This document shows, piece after piece, positions 41,044-51,664 of a stretch of DNA of 64,000 bases (position 1 is the stretch's first letter; every line of letters begins with the position of its first letter). Below the pieces are notes generated by a model. It worked only from the letters and a program-made list of their open reading frames with translations, had not been told where the DNA came from and searched no databases. The translations under genes and the position numbers were made by a program. The DNA comes from Buchnera aphidicola (Eriosoma lanigerum) (GTDB taxonomy: Bacteria; Pseudomonadota; Gammaproteobacteria; Enterobacterales; Enterobacteriaceae), in the NCBI RefSeq assembly GCF_964059125.1, contig NZ_OZ060395.1:175080-239079 (forward strand), in the 5' to 3' direction.

Positions 41044-41171
41044 GTATCCTTTCATAATATCTTTTTATATGAATATAAATATTCGTGATTGAGTAATTTA
41101 ATTTTTATTTTATAAAAATTATATATTAATGTTGTATTTCATAAATTTATAAAATTAAAGTAGGTATATAT

Positions 41172-42719
41172 ATGAAAGAAAGAATTATAATTTTTGATAC
41201 AACGTTAAGAGACGGTGAACAAGCATTACAATCAAGTTTAACTGTTAAAGAAAAATTAAAAATAGCATTATCATTAGAAAAGATGGGTGTTGATGTGATA
41301 GAAGCTGGTTTTCCAATTTCATCACCTGGTGACTATGAATCTGTAAAATCAATTTCTAGTGTTATTAAATCTAGTCGTGTATGTAGTTTATCTCGTTGTC
41401 TAGATCAAGATATTGATATTGCTGCTGAAGCTATGTCTACAGCTGAAAAGTTTAGAATTCATCTTTTTTTAGGTACTTCTAAATTGCATGTGGAATCAAA
41501 GTTAAGAAAAAATTTTAAAGAAATTATGAATATGGCTGTGAAATCTATTAAGAGAGCTACTCAATATACAGATGATATTGAATTTTCTTGCGAGGATGCT
41601 GGTCGTACTTCTATGGATCATCTTTGTTTGATTGTAGAACAAGTGATAAAAGCAGGAGCTACTACTATAAATATACCAGATACCGTTGGTTATACTGTTC
41701 CTCAAGAATTTGGAAATATTATTCATTTGTTATTTAATAAAGTTCCTAATATTGATTTAGCAGTAATTTCTGTACATTGTCATAATGATTTAGGAATGGC
41801 TGTAGGAAATTCTATTAGTGCTATTCAGTCAGGAGCTAGACAGATTGAAGGTACAATAAATGGTATAGGAGAAAGAGCAGGTAATACTGCTTTAGAAGAA
41901 GTTGTTATGACTATAGAAACAAGAAAAGATTTGTTGAAAGTATTTACAAACGTTAATTTAAAAGAAATTTATTCTACTAGTAGAATAGTTAGTAAAATTT
42001 GTCGTATGGATATTGCTTCAAACAAAGCTATTGTTGGTAATAATGCTTTTGCTCATTCTTCTGGAATTCATCAAGATGGTATATTAAAAAATAGAAAAAA
42101 TTATGAAATTATTTCTCCAGAAAGTATAGGTTTAAAAAAAGTACCTTTTAATTTAACTTCTCGATCTGGAAGAGCTGCTGTGAAACATAGAATGAATGAA
42201 ATGGGTTACAAAGAACATGAATACGATATTAACAAATTATATGATGCATTTTTACATTTAGCTGATAAACAAGGAAAAATATTTGATTATGAATTAGAAA
42301 AATTAGCTTTTTGTGATGATCAATATAAAAATTTAGATATTTTTTTTCTTAAAAGTTTGCATATTCAATCTGATATAAACGGTAGTTATACGGCTATAAT
42401 TATTGTACTATGTGATAGTAAAGAAATAAAAAAATCTGCAAATTCGTGTTATGATCCTATAGATGCAGTATATCAAGCATTACAAAAAATTGTGCAATAT
42501 ACTTTTTCAGTAAAAAAATTTTATTTATCTTCGACAGGATTAGGTAAAGCTCTTATTTCTCAAGTTGATATTATAGTAGATTATAATGGTCGTTTTTTTC
42601 AAGGACAGGGTACTTCTAGAGATTTATTGATTGCGTCTGCTAATGCTTTTATTAGTATATTTAATTCTATATGGTGTTCTAATCAAGTAATAAATAAATT
42701 AAAAATATTAAAAAAATAA
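41172..42719 (+). CDS. leuA: 2-isopropylmalate synthase
   Basis: LeuA condenses 2-ketoisovalerate and acetyl-CoA, the committed step to leucine. It has 515 residues (E. coli 523). [12 protein letters not shown] is at 9-20, the metal-binding HCHND has His202 and His204, and [17 protein letters not shown] is present. The C-terminal regulatory domain (about 390-515) is kept, with STGLGKA and ANAFISIFN, so leucine feedback may persist. It is separated from leuBCD and has its own spacer and a 3' hairpin, so it is probably a separate transcript. Confidence 0.97.
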   Translation: MKERIIIFDTTLRDGEQALQSSLTVKEKLKIALSLEKMGVDVIEAGFPISSPGDYESVKSISSVIKSSRVCSLSRCLDQDIDIAAEAMSTAEKFRIHLFLGTSKLHVESKLRKNFKEIMNMAVKSIKRATQYTDDIEFSCEDAGRTSMDHLCLIVEQVIKAGATTINIPDTVGYTVPQEFGNIIHLLFNKVPNIDLAVISVHCHNDLGMAVGNSISAIQSGARQIEGTINGIGERAGNTALEEVVMTIETRKDLLKVFTNVNLKEIYSTSRIVSKICRMDIASNKAIVGNNAFAHSSGIHQDGILKNRKNYEIISPESIGLKKVPFNLTSRSGRAAVKHRMNEMGYKEHEYDINKLYDAFLHLADKQGKIFDYELEKLAFCDDQYKNLDIFFLKSLHIQSDINGSYTAIIIVLCDSKEIKKSANSCYDPIDAVYQALQKIVQYTFSVKKFYLSSTGLGKALISQVDIIVDYNGRFFQGQGTSRDLLIASANAFISIFNSIWCSNQVINKLKILKK

Positions 42720-43384
42720 TGTATTAATGATTTTATATGAATTAAATTTAAGATAAATTTAATTAATTTTTTTTTTATAGATAGTTTTTCATTTTATGAA
42801 ACTATCTATAAATTATTGTAATAATAATGTATACGTTATTTTATAAATATTTATTCTTTCTTTATGGAATAAATAATTAATTTGTTTTATATATATAATG
42901 GATTTTTATAAAATTAATTTTTCTATATTTTTATTGTTAATTTTATTATTTTTATATTTATATATAAATTATAAAAATTTTATTTAAATATGTTTATAAA
43001 TTAATTAAATATATATAATTAAAATTATTTTTTAGTAATTTTTATCTTTTATATATAAATTATTTTATATATATTTTAAATTAATATTAGTATTAATAAT
43101 ATATTATAAACATTATTTTTTTTTTATAAAAAATAATTTAATTAAATATAGTATGTTAATTATAATTAATATTAATTAATTATATTTATTTTAATGCATA
43201 TTATTATTTATAATTGAATTATACATATAGAATGTATATATATTGATATTTTCATAATATAATTATTCATATTTATTATGAATTTAATATTTTATATTTA
43301 AATCATATTTATTTTATATTGATATATATTTAATATATTAATAAAATTATAAAAAATTAAATATTTAATTTTAATGAGAACGAT
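42720..43384. other. leuA-secA spacer (lost mrcB region)
   Basis: These 665 AT-rich bases contain the leuA terminator at 42776-42810. In other Buchnera mrcB lies between truA and secA as I recall; no penicillin-binding protein motif can be seen here. The secA promoter should lie in the distal part. Confidence 0.55.
42776..42810 (+). terminator. leuA terminator hairpin
   Basis: TATAGATAGTTT (42776-42787) pairs with AAACTATCTATA (42799-42810), a 12-bp stem. CAT/ATG in the loop can extend it past a TT bulge. A long T run precedes it (42768-42776). It is about 55 nt after the leuA stop. Confidence 0.6.
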
Positions 43385-45937
43385 ATGTTAGGTAAATTAT
43401 TAATTAAAATGTTTGGCAATCGGAACAGTCGAATTATTCTTCGATTACAAAAAAAAGTTGATATTATTAATAGTTTAGAATATAAATTTAAACAATTTTC
43501 TGATTTAGAGTTACAAAATCAAACAAAAGTATTTAAAAATGCTATTTATAATGGTACAGAATTAGATGATTTGTTACCTGAAGCTTTTGCAACAGTTCGA
43601 GAGGTTAGTAAACGAATTTTTGGAATGCGTCATTTTGATGTACAATTAATGGGAGGTATCGTATTACATCAGTCTTGTATAGCTGAAATGAAAACTGGTG
43701 AAGGTAAAACATTAACTTCAATTTTACCTATTTATTTAAATTCTTTAATGGGTTATGGAGTACATGTTGTTACTATGAATGATTATTTAGCTAAGAGAGA
43801 TGCAAATAAAAATACACCATTATTTGAATTTTTAGGTTTATCAGTAGGATTGAATTTGCCAGGAATGAGTTTGAAAGATAAACGTTTGGCTTATTTATCA
43901 GATGTTACATATGGAACAAACAATGAATATGGATTTGATTATCTTAGAGATAATATGGTTTTATCTAGTTGTGAACGTGTGCAAAGAAAATTATATTATG
44001 CTGTAGTTGATGAAGTTGATTCAATATTAATAGATGAAGCTCGTACACCATTAATTATTTCTGGACCTATACAAGAAAATATTGATATATACGTTAAAAT
44101 AAATAAAATTATTCATGTACTAATTCAGCAAAAACAAGATGATTCGGAGAATTTCCAGGGGAAAGGCGATTTTACTATTGATAAAAAGTCTCGTCAAGTT
44201 TATTTAACAGAACGAGGTTTAATTAAAATTGAACAACTATTAGTTGATCAAGAAATTATTACAGAAAAGAAATTATTATACTCATCTCAACATATTGCAT
44301 TAATGTATTATATTACAACAGCTTTACGAGCACATAAGTTATTTTTTAAAAATATTGATTATATTATAAAAAATAATAAAGTTATTATTGTAGATGAACA
44401 TACTGGTCGTATAATGCCTGGCAGACGTTGGTCAGATGGTTTACATCAAGCCATAGAAGCTAAAGAGAAAGTGTTCATACAACAAGAAAATCAAACACTT
44501 GCTACTATTACTTTACAAAATTATTTTCGTTTATATAAGAAATTATCTGGTATGACAGGTACTGCCTATACAGAATCTTTAGAATTATATACAATTTATA
44601 ATTTAGATACTATTGTTATTCCTACTAATTCTCCAATGATTCGTAATGATTTACCAGATTTAGTATATATGACAGAAGAAGATAAATTTAATGCAATTAT
44701 AAATGATATAAAATCATGTATAAAGAAAAAACAACCAGTTTTAGTTGGTACTATTTCTATTGAAAAATCTGAAATTATTTCTAATAAATTACGGCAATTA
44801 AATATAAAACACAATGTATTGAATGCAAAATATCATATGAAAGAAGCGGAAATTATTGCTCAAGCAGGAAAACTTGGATCAGTAACAATTGCTACTAATA
44901 TGGCTGGAAGAGGTACAGATATTGTATTAGGAGGTAATATTGATTACGATAATTTTAATCAAAAAAATCAATTAAATTTATGTAAAATATTAAATTTGAA
45001 GAAAAATTGGATAAAATTACATAAATTAGTGTTAGATGTAGGAGGTTTGCATGTTATCGGTACTGAAAGACATGAGTCTAGACGTATTGATAATCAATTA
45101 AGAGGTCGATCTGGTCGTCAAGGAGATTGTGGTTCTTCACGTTTTTATTTATCTATGCAAGATTCTTTAATGAAAATATTTCTTTCTGAAAAAACGATTA
45201 ATATGATGAAAAAATTAGGTATGAAATCTGGAGTATCTATTGAACATAGTTGGGTTACTAAGGCTATTTCTAATGCTCAAAAAAAATTAGAAAATAGAAA
45301 TTTTAATATTAGAAAACAAATATTAGAATATGATAACGTTATTAATCAGCATCGTCGTGTAATTTATTATCATAGAAATACATTTATTGATGATCATGAT
45401 CATAGTTCAATTATATTAAATTTTATAGATGATGTATTTAGTCAAGTAATTAATAATTTTTTATCTTATGATCATGTAAACAGGACATGGAATATTCATG
45501 TTTTGAAAAATTGTTTAGAAAAAGATTTCAACTTATATTTACATATTTTAAAATTATTGAATAAATTTATAAAAAAAGATAAATCTATTATTATAAAAAA
45601 TATAACGGATGAAATTAAATTAATTTACTATAATAAAAGAAGTATAGTTGATGTTAAGGATTTCAGAAAATTTGAAAAATTATTATTGTTAACTACTGTA
45701 GATAATTTTTGGAAAGAACATTTATCAGATATGGATTATTTAAAACAAGGAATACATTTAAGAAGTTATGCTCAACAAGATCCTAAACAAGAATATATAC
45801 GTGAATCTTTTATGTTGTTTAATGCTATGATTTATAATTTTAAGTATGAAGTATTATCTGTTTTATTTTCTATATCTATAGAATCAATAAGTAGTTCTCA
45901 AACAGTTTTTAAACAAAATATACATAAAATATATTAA
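43385..45937 (+). CDS. secA: Protein translocase ATPase SecA
   Basis: SecA drives proteins through SecYEG. It has 850 residues (E. coli 901). Walker A is MKTGEGKT at 102-109 and Walker B is [28 protein letters not shown] and RGRSGRQGD of the second motor domain are intact. The helical scaffold is complete to [13 protein letters not shown]. The C-terminal linker and zinc finger (CxCxSGKKYKxCHG in E. coli), which bind SecB and lipids, are missing. Buchnera lacks SecB as far as I know, which fits. GAGAACG precedes the ATG. Confidence 0.97.
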   Translation: MLGKLLIKMFGNRNSRIILRLQKKVDIINSLEYKFKQFSDLELQNQTKVFKNAIYNGTELDDLLPEAFATVREVSKRIFGMRHFDVQLMGGIVLHQSCIAEMKTGEGKTLTSILPIYLNSLMGYGVHVVTMNDYLAKRDANKNTPLFEFLGLSVGLNLPGMSLKDKRLAYLSDVTYGTNNEYGFDYLRDNMVLSSCERVQRKLYYAVVDEVDSILIDEARTPLIISGPIQENIDIYVKINKIIHVLIQQKQDDSENFQGKGDFTIDKKSRQVYLTERGLIKIEQLLVDQEIITEKKLLYSSQHIALMYYITTALRAHKLFFKNIDYIIKNNKVIIVDEHTGRIMPGRRWSDGLHQAIEAKEKVFIQQENQTLATITLQNYFRLYKKLSGMTGTAYTESLELYTIYNLDTIVIPTNSPMIRNDLPDLVYMTEEDKFNAIINDIKSCIKKKQPVLVGTISIEKSEIISNKLRQLNIKHNVLNAKYHMKEAEIIAQAGKLGSVTIATNMAGRGTDIVLGGNIDYDNFNQKNQLNLCKILNLKKNWIKLHKLVLDVGGLHVIGTERHESRRIDNQLRGRSGRQGDCGSSRFYLSMQDSLMKIFLSEKTINMMKKLGMKSGVSIEHSWVTKAISNAQKKLENRNFNIRKQILEYDNVINQHRRVIYYHRNTFIDDHDHSSIILNFIDDVFSQVINNFLSYDHVNRTWNIHVLKNCLEKDFNLYLHILKLLNKFIKKDKSIIIKNITDEIKLIYYNKRSIVDVKDFRKFEKLLLLTTVDNFWKEHLSDMDYLKQGIHLRSYAQQDPKQEYIRESFMLFNAMIYNFKYEVLSVLFSISIESISSSQTVFKQNIHKIY

Positions 45938-46826
45938 TTTTGCAGTAAATTATAATGATGATATAATTATTAAATTTAATATTATTTTTGATTTATAAAT
46001 TTATGTTTAAATATGTTTAAATATATATATATTAATTTTTTTTGAATAATATATATTTCAATGAGAATTTAATATTTAGTTTTATTATAGGATCTTTTAG
46101 TTATTTTATGTAATTTTAAATTATTTTCTCTTTTTAATGAATAAAATAAAATAATATTTTATCATTAATAATGCAATTTTTATTAATTATATAAATATGT
46201 TTAAATTAGATTTTGTACAATTTTAACAATTGTATAATGATTATATATTATTAAATTATAATTTAATATAACTTTCAATTTTTTTATTAAATAACATATA
46301 TATGTTTATATATAACTTAATTAACATTAAGTTATAAGTATATATATTTGTCTATTATAATTTATGAAATATTGTTTTTATCAAATTTATTATCATCTAT
46401 TTGTAATATTTATATATATGTATTTGATTTTTATTAATGTTATGGATAATAATATTGTGAGAAATATATATTTTTTTTTTTATTTGATATTGTATATTTT
46501 ATTTATTCAGAATTAATTTGATTTTATTTTATATTTTTTTTAATCTAAGTGTTAATAGAAACATTAATAATTAATATATGATTTAATATTTTATATAATT
46601 TCTTTTTCTAGAAATAAAATTGTTATTTGTAAATATTAAATTGAATTAGTTAAATTTATTTTTTTTTAATTTATATGGTATTTTTAAGATAGAACAGTTA
46701 TTTTAACTATATTTTATAACTATTAAAGTTTAAATATTGTATATATAAAATATATCATTGATTTCACTAGTTAGTTTTATTATTTAAGCAATAATTTTTT
46801 TATAATTTTATTTAATATTGCATTAA
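45938..46826. other. secA-coaE spacer (lost mutT site)
   Basis: About 890 AT-rich bases follow secA. mutT lies here in E. coli and other Buchnera. I looked for the Nudix GX5EX7REUXEEXGU pattern by eye and found none. A 9-bp hairpin (46311-46319 with 46328-46336) could be a secA terminator. Positions just below 46827 may hold more decayed coaE sequence that I cannot recognise. Confidence 0.5.
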
Positions 46827-46973
46827 TTAAATTGCATTTTTTTTAGATATTTCATCATAGTAAATTACATGAATTCCTAAATTTTTAAATAAATTAATAA
46901 TGATAATTTTACCACTACCAATACCTACAGTAAGTGTTACAATATAGCTTATAATTATTATTGAATTAGTCAT
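46827..46973 (-). pseudogene. coaE: Remnant of dephospho-CoA kinase
   Basis: A 48-codon open frame on the minus strand reads MTNSIIIISYIVTLTVGIGS then GKIIIINLFKNLGIHVIYYD. It aligns with the N-terminus of CoaE (RYIVALTGGIGSGKST, then DLGINVIDAD). The P-loop is damaged: the first Gly of GGIGSGKST is Val, and Ser-Thr is Ile-Ile. The catalytic Asp region VIDAD is VIYYD. A stop comes after about a quarter of the normal 206 residues. Position (between secA and guaC) and orientation (divergent from guaC) are exactly those of coaE in E. coli and other Buchnera. It is a fossil, too short for the usual ORF cut-off. Confidence 0.85.
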
Positions 46974-47107
46974 ATTAAATTAACTTATTTTATATAAATG
47001 AAACAATTGAGATTAATGTATTATTTAATAATTCTATGTATATTTTTATACGTTTATGTTTATTCAATTAATATATTTTTACATTATAATTTTTGGAACA
47101 TATAACT

Positions 47108-48163
47108 ATGCGTATTGAAGAAGATAAAAAATTAAGTTTTAAAGATGTATTAATACGTCCAAAAAGATCTATTTTAAGAAGTAGATCGCAAGTAGAATTA
47201 GTTCGTCAATTTATTTTTAAGCATTCTCGTATGATTTGGTCAGGTATACCAATTATAGCTGCGAATATGGATACTGTAGGAACTTTTAGTATGGCTAAAG
47301 TATTAGCTAAATATAAAATATTAACTGCAATACATAAATATTATACTATTACTCAATGGAAAAATTTTGTGGACTCCGTTCCTTCTCATTTACTTCATTA
47401 TGTTATGGTATCTACTGGTACATCGGATTCTGATTTAAAAAAAATAAAGAATATTTTAGAATTATCAAATGAACTAAAATATATTTGTATCGACGTAGCT
47501 AATGGTTATTCAGAACATTTTGTTTCATTTGTAAAAAAGTCTAGAGATTCCTTTCCAAACATTACAATTTGTGCTGGTAATGTTGTAACTGGAGAAATGG
47601 TAGAAGAATTAATTTTATCTGGTGCTGATATTATTAAAGTAGGAATTGGTCCAGGGTCAGTTTGTACTACAAGGAAAAAAACAGGTATTGGATATCCTCA
47701 ATTATCAGCTGTCATAGAATGTTCTGATGCTGCTCATGGTTTAGGAGGTAGAATAATTAGTGATGGAGGTTGCATAGTTCCTGGAGATTTATCTAAATCA
47801 TTTGGAGGAGGTGCTGATTTTGTAATGTTAGGTGGTATGTTAGCTGGTCATAAAGAAAGTGAAGGTGAAATAATTGAAGAGCATGGAAAAAAATTTATAA
47901 TTTTTTATGGTATGAGTTCTAAATTAGCTATGAATAAATATATTGGAAATATTGCAAAGTACAGAACTACTGAAGGGAAAATTGTTAAATTGCCTTTCAG
48001 AGGGGAGGTAAGTATTACTATTAATGATATATTAGGAGGACTACGTTCAGCGTGTACTTATGTTGGAGCAGAACATTTAAAAGAATTAACTAAACGTACT
48101 ACTTTTGTTCTTGTTTCAGAACAAGAAAATTGTATTTTTAATCATAATGATTTTATTACATAA
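47108..48163 (+). CDS. guaC: GMP reductase
   Basis: GuaC deaminates GMP to IMP with NADPH. I start at ATG 47108 ([20 protein letters not shown], as in E. coli), with GGAA 9 nt upstream; a TTG at 47093 would add five residues. The product has 351 residues (E. coli 347). The catalytic Cys is in [11 protein letters not shown], and the barrel motifs [20 protein letters not shown] and [12 protein letters not shown] are intact. With Hpt it recycles purines. It is divergent from the coaE remnant. Confidence 0.97.
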   Translation: MRIEEDKKLSFKDVLIRPKRSILRSRSQVELVRQFIFKHSRMIWSGIPIIAANMDTVGTFSMAKVLAKYKILTAIHKYYTITQWKNFVDSVPSHLLHYVMVSTGTSDSDLKKIKNILELSNELKYICIDVANGYSEHFVSFVKKSRDSFPNITICAGNVVTGEMVEELILSGADIIKVGIGPGSVCTTRKKTGIGYPQLSAVIECSDAAHGLGGRIISDGGCIVPGDLSKSFGGGADFVMLGGMLAGHKESEGEIIEEHGKKFIIFYGMSSKLAMNKYIGNIAKYRTTEGKIVKLPFRGEVSITINDILGGLRSACTYVGAEHLKELTKRTTFVLVSEQENCIFNHNDFIT

Positions 48164-48988
48164 ATATAAAATATGTGTATTATTTTATATATATCAGTAA
48201 TAAATGTATTAATTAATTTATATTGATAAATATTAATAGTTGATATTTTTATTAAAAAAAATTTTACATATCAATAATAACTTATTGAATTACATTTATA
48301 TTAATAATATATTTAATATTTTTATTAATTTTTTTTTTATAATTATAAGTGATGAATAAAATTTTTATATTTTTATTAATTTAAATTAATAAAAATTTAT
48401 TTAATATTAATGTAATTAATATATGAATACATTCATTATTTTATTTTGTTTTACAATTAATATTATTAATAAATTATTTTTATATAAACTTTTTCTTTTG
48501 TTTTTAATAATTATACAATTTTTTGTAGTAAAATGCTATTTTTTTAATATGTTAAATTGTAATTAAATAATATAAATACAAATATTTTACATGAAAAAAT
48601 AAAAGATAAAATTTATCATTTTTATTAAATTAAATGCTAAATTTGTTATTATTAAATAATTTATATATATAATATATGATACAAAATTATTTATATGAAT
48701 TTTATTCAAAATGCTAAAAATAATTATTTTGTAAATTAATTTAATATATGAAATATGATAAGTAATAAAAATAATATAATTTCAATTTTAATTTTAATAG
48801 TAAAAATTTTATTATTTAATAATAATATTTTTATATTTTAATTAATATTATTTATTTTATTATTATATTTATATAGTTTTTTATAATTATATTTTATTTA
48901 TATCATTATAAGATGAAAATTTATTTTTATTATTAAATAATCAATATCTTATATGTTATAAATAATTAGTATTAATAGGAAATTAAAC
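48164..48988. other. guaC-aceE spacer
   Basis: These 825 bases are nearly all A/T. pdhR, which precedes aceE in E. coli, is absent and no remnant is seen. A 28-bp loop-free palindrome is at 48369-48396. The PDH promoter must lie here. AGGAAA precedes the aceE ATG. Confidence 0.55.
48369..48396. repeat. 28-bp perfect palindrome, A/T only
   Basis: Positions 48369-48382 are perfectly complementary to 48383-48396 with no loop. All bases are A or T. In DNA this AT-rich a 14-bp arm can arise by chance, so I list it only as a structure. Confidence 0.5.
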
Positions 48989-51649
48989 ATGACTAAATAT
49001 ATATATCATGATTTAGATCCAATTGAAACTCAAGATTGGATAGAAGCAATAACATCAGTGATTAGTGAAGAAGGAATTGATAGAGCTGAATTTTTGATAG
49101 ATAAATTAATATTTAAAGTTAATAATAATGGAGGTCAATATTTTAAAATAAAAAATAGTAATTATATTAATACAATTGATATTAATTATGAACCAGTTTA
49201 TCCAGGAAACTTAGATATTGAGAGAAAAATCCGATCTGCTATTCGATGGAATGCTATCATGATTGTACTTCGAGCTTCAAAAAAAAATTTGGATTTAGGA
49301 GGACATATTTCTTCTTTTCAATCATCTGCTACAATTTATGAAGTATGTTTTAATCATTTTTTTCGTGGAAATAATCATAAATATGGTGGAGACCTTGTTT
49401 ATTTTCAAGGACACATTTCACCTGGTATTTATGCTAGAGCTTTTTTAGAAGGACGTTTAACACAGTCTCAATTAGATAATTTTAGACAAGAAGTAGATGG
49501 AAATGGTTTATCTTCCTATCCTCATCCAAAATTAATGCCAAACTTTTGGCAATTTCCTACTGTTTCCATGGGTTTAGGACCAATTTGTGCTATATATCAA
49601 GCAAAATTTTTAAAATATTTAATGTTCCGTGGTTTAAAAGATACTACTAATCAAACAGTGTATGCTTTTTTAGGAGATGGGGAAATGGATGAACCAGAAT
49701 CTAAAGGAGCATTATCAGTAGCTGTTAGAGAAGAATTAGATAATTTAATTTTCATTGTTAATTGTAATTTGCAAAGATTAGATGGGCCAGTAATTGGAAA
49801 TGGAAAAATAATTGATGAATTAGAAAATATATTTCATGGTTGTGGATGGGCAGTAATTAAAGTTATATGGGGAGGAAATTGGGATTGTTTATTACATCGA
49901 GATAAAAATGGAAAATTGATTCAATTGATGAACGAAACTCTTGATGGAGATTATCAGACTTTTAGATCTAAAGATGGTGAATATATTAGAAAAAATTTTT
50001 TTGGTAAATATAACGAAACTTTAGAATTAGTTAAAAATATGTCTAATGATGAAATATGGAAATTAAATCGTGGTGGACATGATCCAAAAAAAATTTATGC
50101 TGCATTAAAATTAGCATTAAAAATAAAAAAAAAACCAGTAGTTATTTTAGCACATACTATTAAAGGTTATGGAATAGGAAAAGTAGCTGAAGGAAAGAAT
50201 ATTGCACATCAGATTAAAAAAATAGATATTACTACTTTAAATTATATAAAAAATCGTTTTAATATCCAGTTAAGTCAAAGAGAAGTAGAAGAATTATCTT
50301 ATATACGTTTTTCACCAACATCTATAGAATATCAATATCTTCATAATCAAAGAAAGTTATTAGGAGGTTATTTACCATCAAGATCACCTAATTTTACTAA
50401 AAAAATGGTCATACCGAATTTGGTAGATTTTCAAGTATTATTAGATCAACAAAAGAAAAAGATTTCTACTACAATTGCTTTTGTTCGATTTTTAAATATT
50501 TTATTAAATAATATTTATATTAAAGAACATATTGTTCCAATTATTGCAGATGAAGCAAGAACTTTTGGAATGGAAGGATTATTTCGTAAGATTGGAATTT
50601 ATAATTCTAAAGGTCAACAGTATATACCACAAGATAAAGAATTGCTTGCTTTTTATAAAGAAGATGAGAAAGGGCAAATTTTACAAGAAGGAATAAATGA
50701 ATTAGGAGCAGGTGCTTCTTGGTTAGCTGCTGGAACTTCATATAGTACTAATGATTTACCTATGATTCCATTTTATATATATTATTCTATATTTGGGTTT
50801 CAAAGAATAGGAGATTTGCTTTGGGCAGCTGCTGATCAACAAGCGAGAGGTTTTTTAATTGGTGCTACTTCAGGAAGGACAACTTTAAATGGAGAAGGTT
50901 TACAGCATGAAGATGGACATAGTCATATTCAGTCTTTAACAATTCCTAATTGTAGATCTTATAATCCAGCTTATTCATATGAACTAGCTGTCATTTTACA
51001 TGATGGATTACAAAGAATGTATGGTTTAAAACAAGAAAATGTATATTACTATATTACTACTTGTAATGAAAATTATGAAATGCCTGGTTTGTTAGAAAAT
51101 ATCAATTATGGTATTTGTAAAGGAATATATAAATTAGAAACTTTATCAGGGATAAAAGGAACAGTACAGTTATTAGGTTCTGGTTCTATTTTACCAATAG
51201 TTAGACAAGCTGCACAGATTCTTATGATGGATTATTCTATAGGTTCAGATGTGTACAGTGTAACTTCTTTTACGGAATTAGCAAGAGATGGACAAGATTG
51301 TGTTAGATGGAATCTCTTACATCCAAATAAAAAAAATAGAATGTCTTATTTAGAACAGGTGATGAATAACTATCCAACAATTGCAGTAACAGATTACATG
51401 AAATTGTTTGCTGAACAAATTAGAGCATATATACCTTCTGTTTCTTATTATGTGTTAGGAACTGATGGATTCGGTAGATCAGACAGTAGAGAAAAATTAC
51501 GATCTCATTTTGAAATTAATGTTGATTATATTGTAATTAGTGCATTAAATGCATTAGTTAAATTTGGAAATATAGATCAAGAGTTAGTTATAAACGCAAT
51601 TAGTCGATTTAATATAGATACTAATAAGATAAATCCATGTTTATTATAA
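48989..51649 (+). CDS. aceE: Pyruvate dehydrogenase E1 component
   Basis: AceE decarboxylates pyruvate with thiamine diphosphate and passes the acetyl group to lipoyl-E2. It has 886 residues (E. coli 887). The TPP motif GDGEMDEPESKGA through NCNLQRLDGPV is intact, as are GGHDPKKIYAA and DEARTFGMEGLFR. A 10-nt A tract (50126-50135) lies in the codons for IKKKPV, in frame. It is the first gene of aceE-aceF-lpd, 15 nt before aceF. No pdhR regulator is nearby. Confidence 0.98.
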   Translation: MTKYIYHDLDPIETQDWIEAITSVISEEGIDRAEFLIDKLIFKVNNNGGQYFKIKNSNYINTIDINYEPVYPGNLDIERKIRSAIRWNAIMIVLRASKKNLDLGGHISSFQSSATIYEVCFNHFFRGNNHKYGGDLVYFQGHISPGIYARAFLEGRLTQSQLDNFRQEVDGNGLSSYPHPKLMPNFWQFPTVSMGLGPICAIYQAKFLKYLMFRGLKDTTNQTVYAFLGDGEMDEPESKGALSVAVREELDNLIFIVNCNLQRLDGPVIGNGKIIDELENIFHGCGWAVIKVIWGGNWDCLLHRDKNGKLIQLMNETLDGDYQTFRSKDGEYIRKNFFGKYNETLELVKNMSNDEIWKLNRGGHDPKKIYAALKLALKIKKKPVVILAHTIKGYGIGKVAEGKNIAHQIKKIDITTLNYIKNRFNIQLSQREVEELSYIRFSPTSIEYQYLHNQRKLLGGYLPSRSPNFTKKMVIPNLVDFQVLLDQQKKKISTTIAFVRFLNILLNNIYIKEHIVPIIADEARTFGMEGLFRKIGIYNSKGQQYIPQDKELLAFYKEDEKGQILQEGINELGAGASWLAAGTSYSTNDLPMIPFYIYYSIFGFQRIGDLLWAAADQQARGFLIGATSGRTTLNGEGLQHEDGHSHIQSLTIPNCRSYNPAYSYELAVILHDGLQRMYGLKQENVYYYITTCNENYEMPGLLENINYGICKGIYKLETLSGIKGTVQLLGSGSILPIVRQAAQILMMDYSIGSDVYSVTSFTELARDGQDCVRWNLLHPNKKNRMSYLEQVMNNYPTIAVTDYMKLFAEQIRAYIPSVSYYVLGTDGFGRSDSREKLRSHFEINVDYIVISALNALVKFGNIDQELVINAISRFNIDTNKINPCLL

Positions 51650-51664
51650 GAGGTATAGAGAAAT

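Larger units (their letters stand above)
40754..41171. other. leuD-leuA spacer (possible former plasmid backbone)
   Basis: These 418 AT-rich bases lie between leuD and leuA. If the cluster came from a circular leu plasmid, the replication genes (repA1/repA2 type) would have been here. I see no trace of them. Two hairpins (40863-40890 and 41014-41043) are listed separately. The leuA promoter should lie in the last part. Confidence 0.55.
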
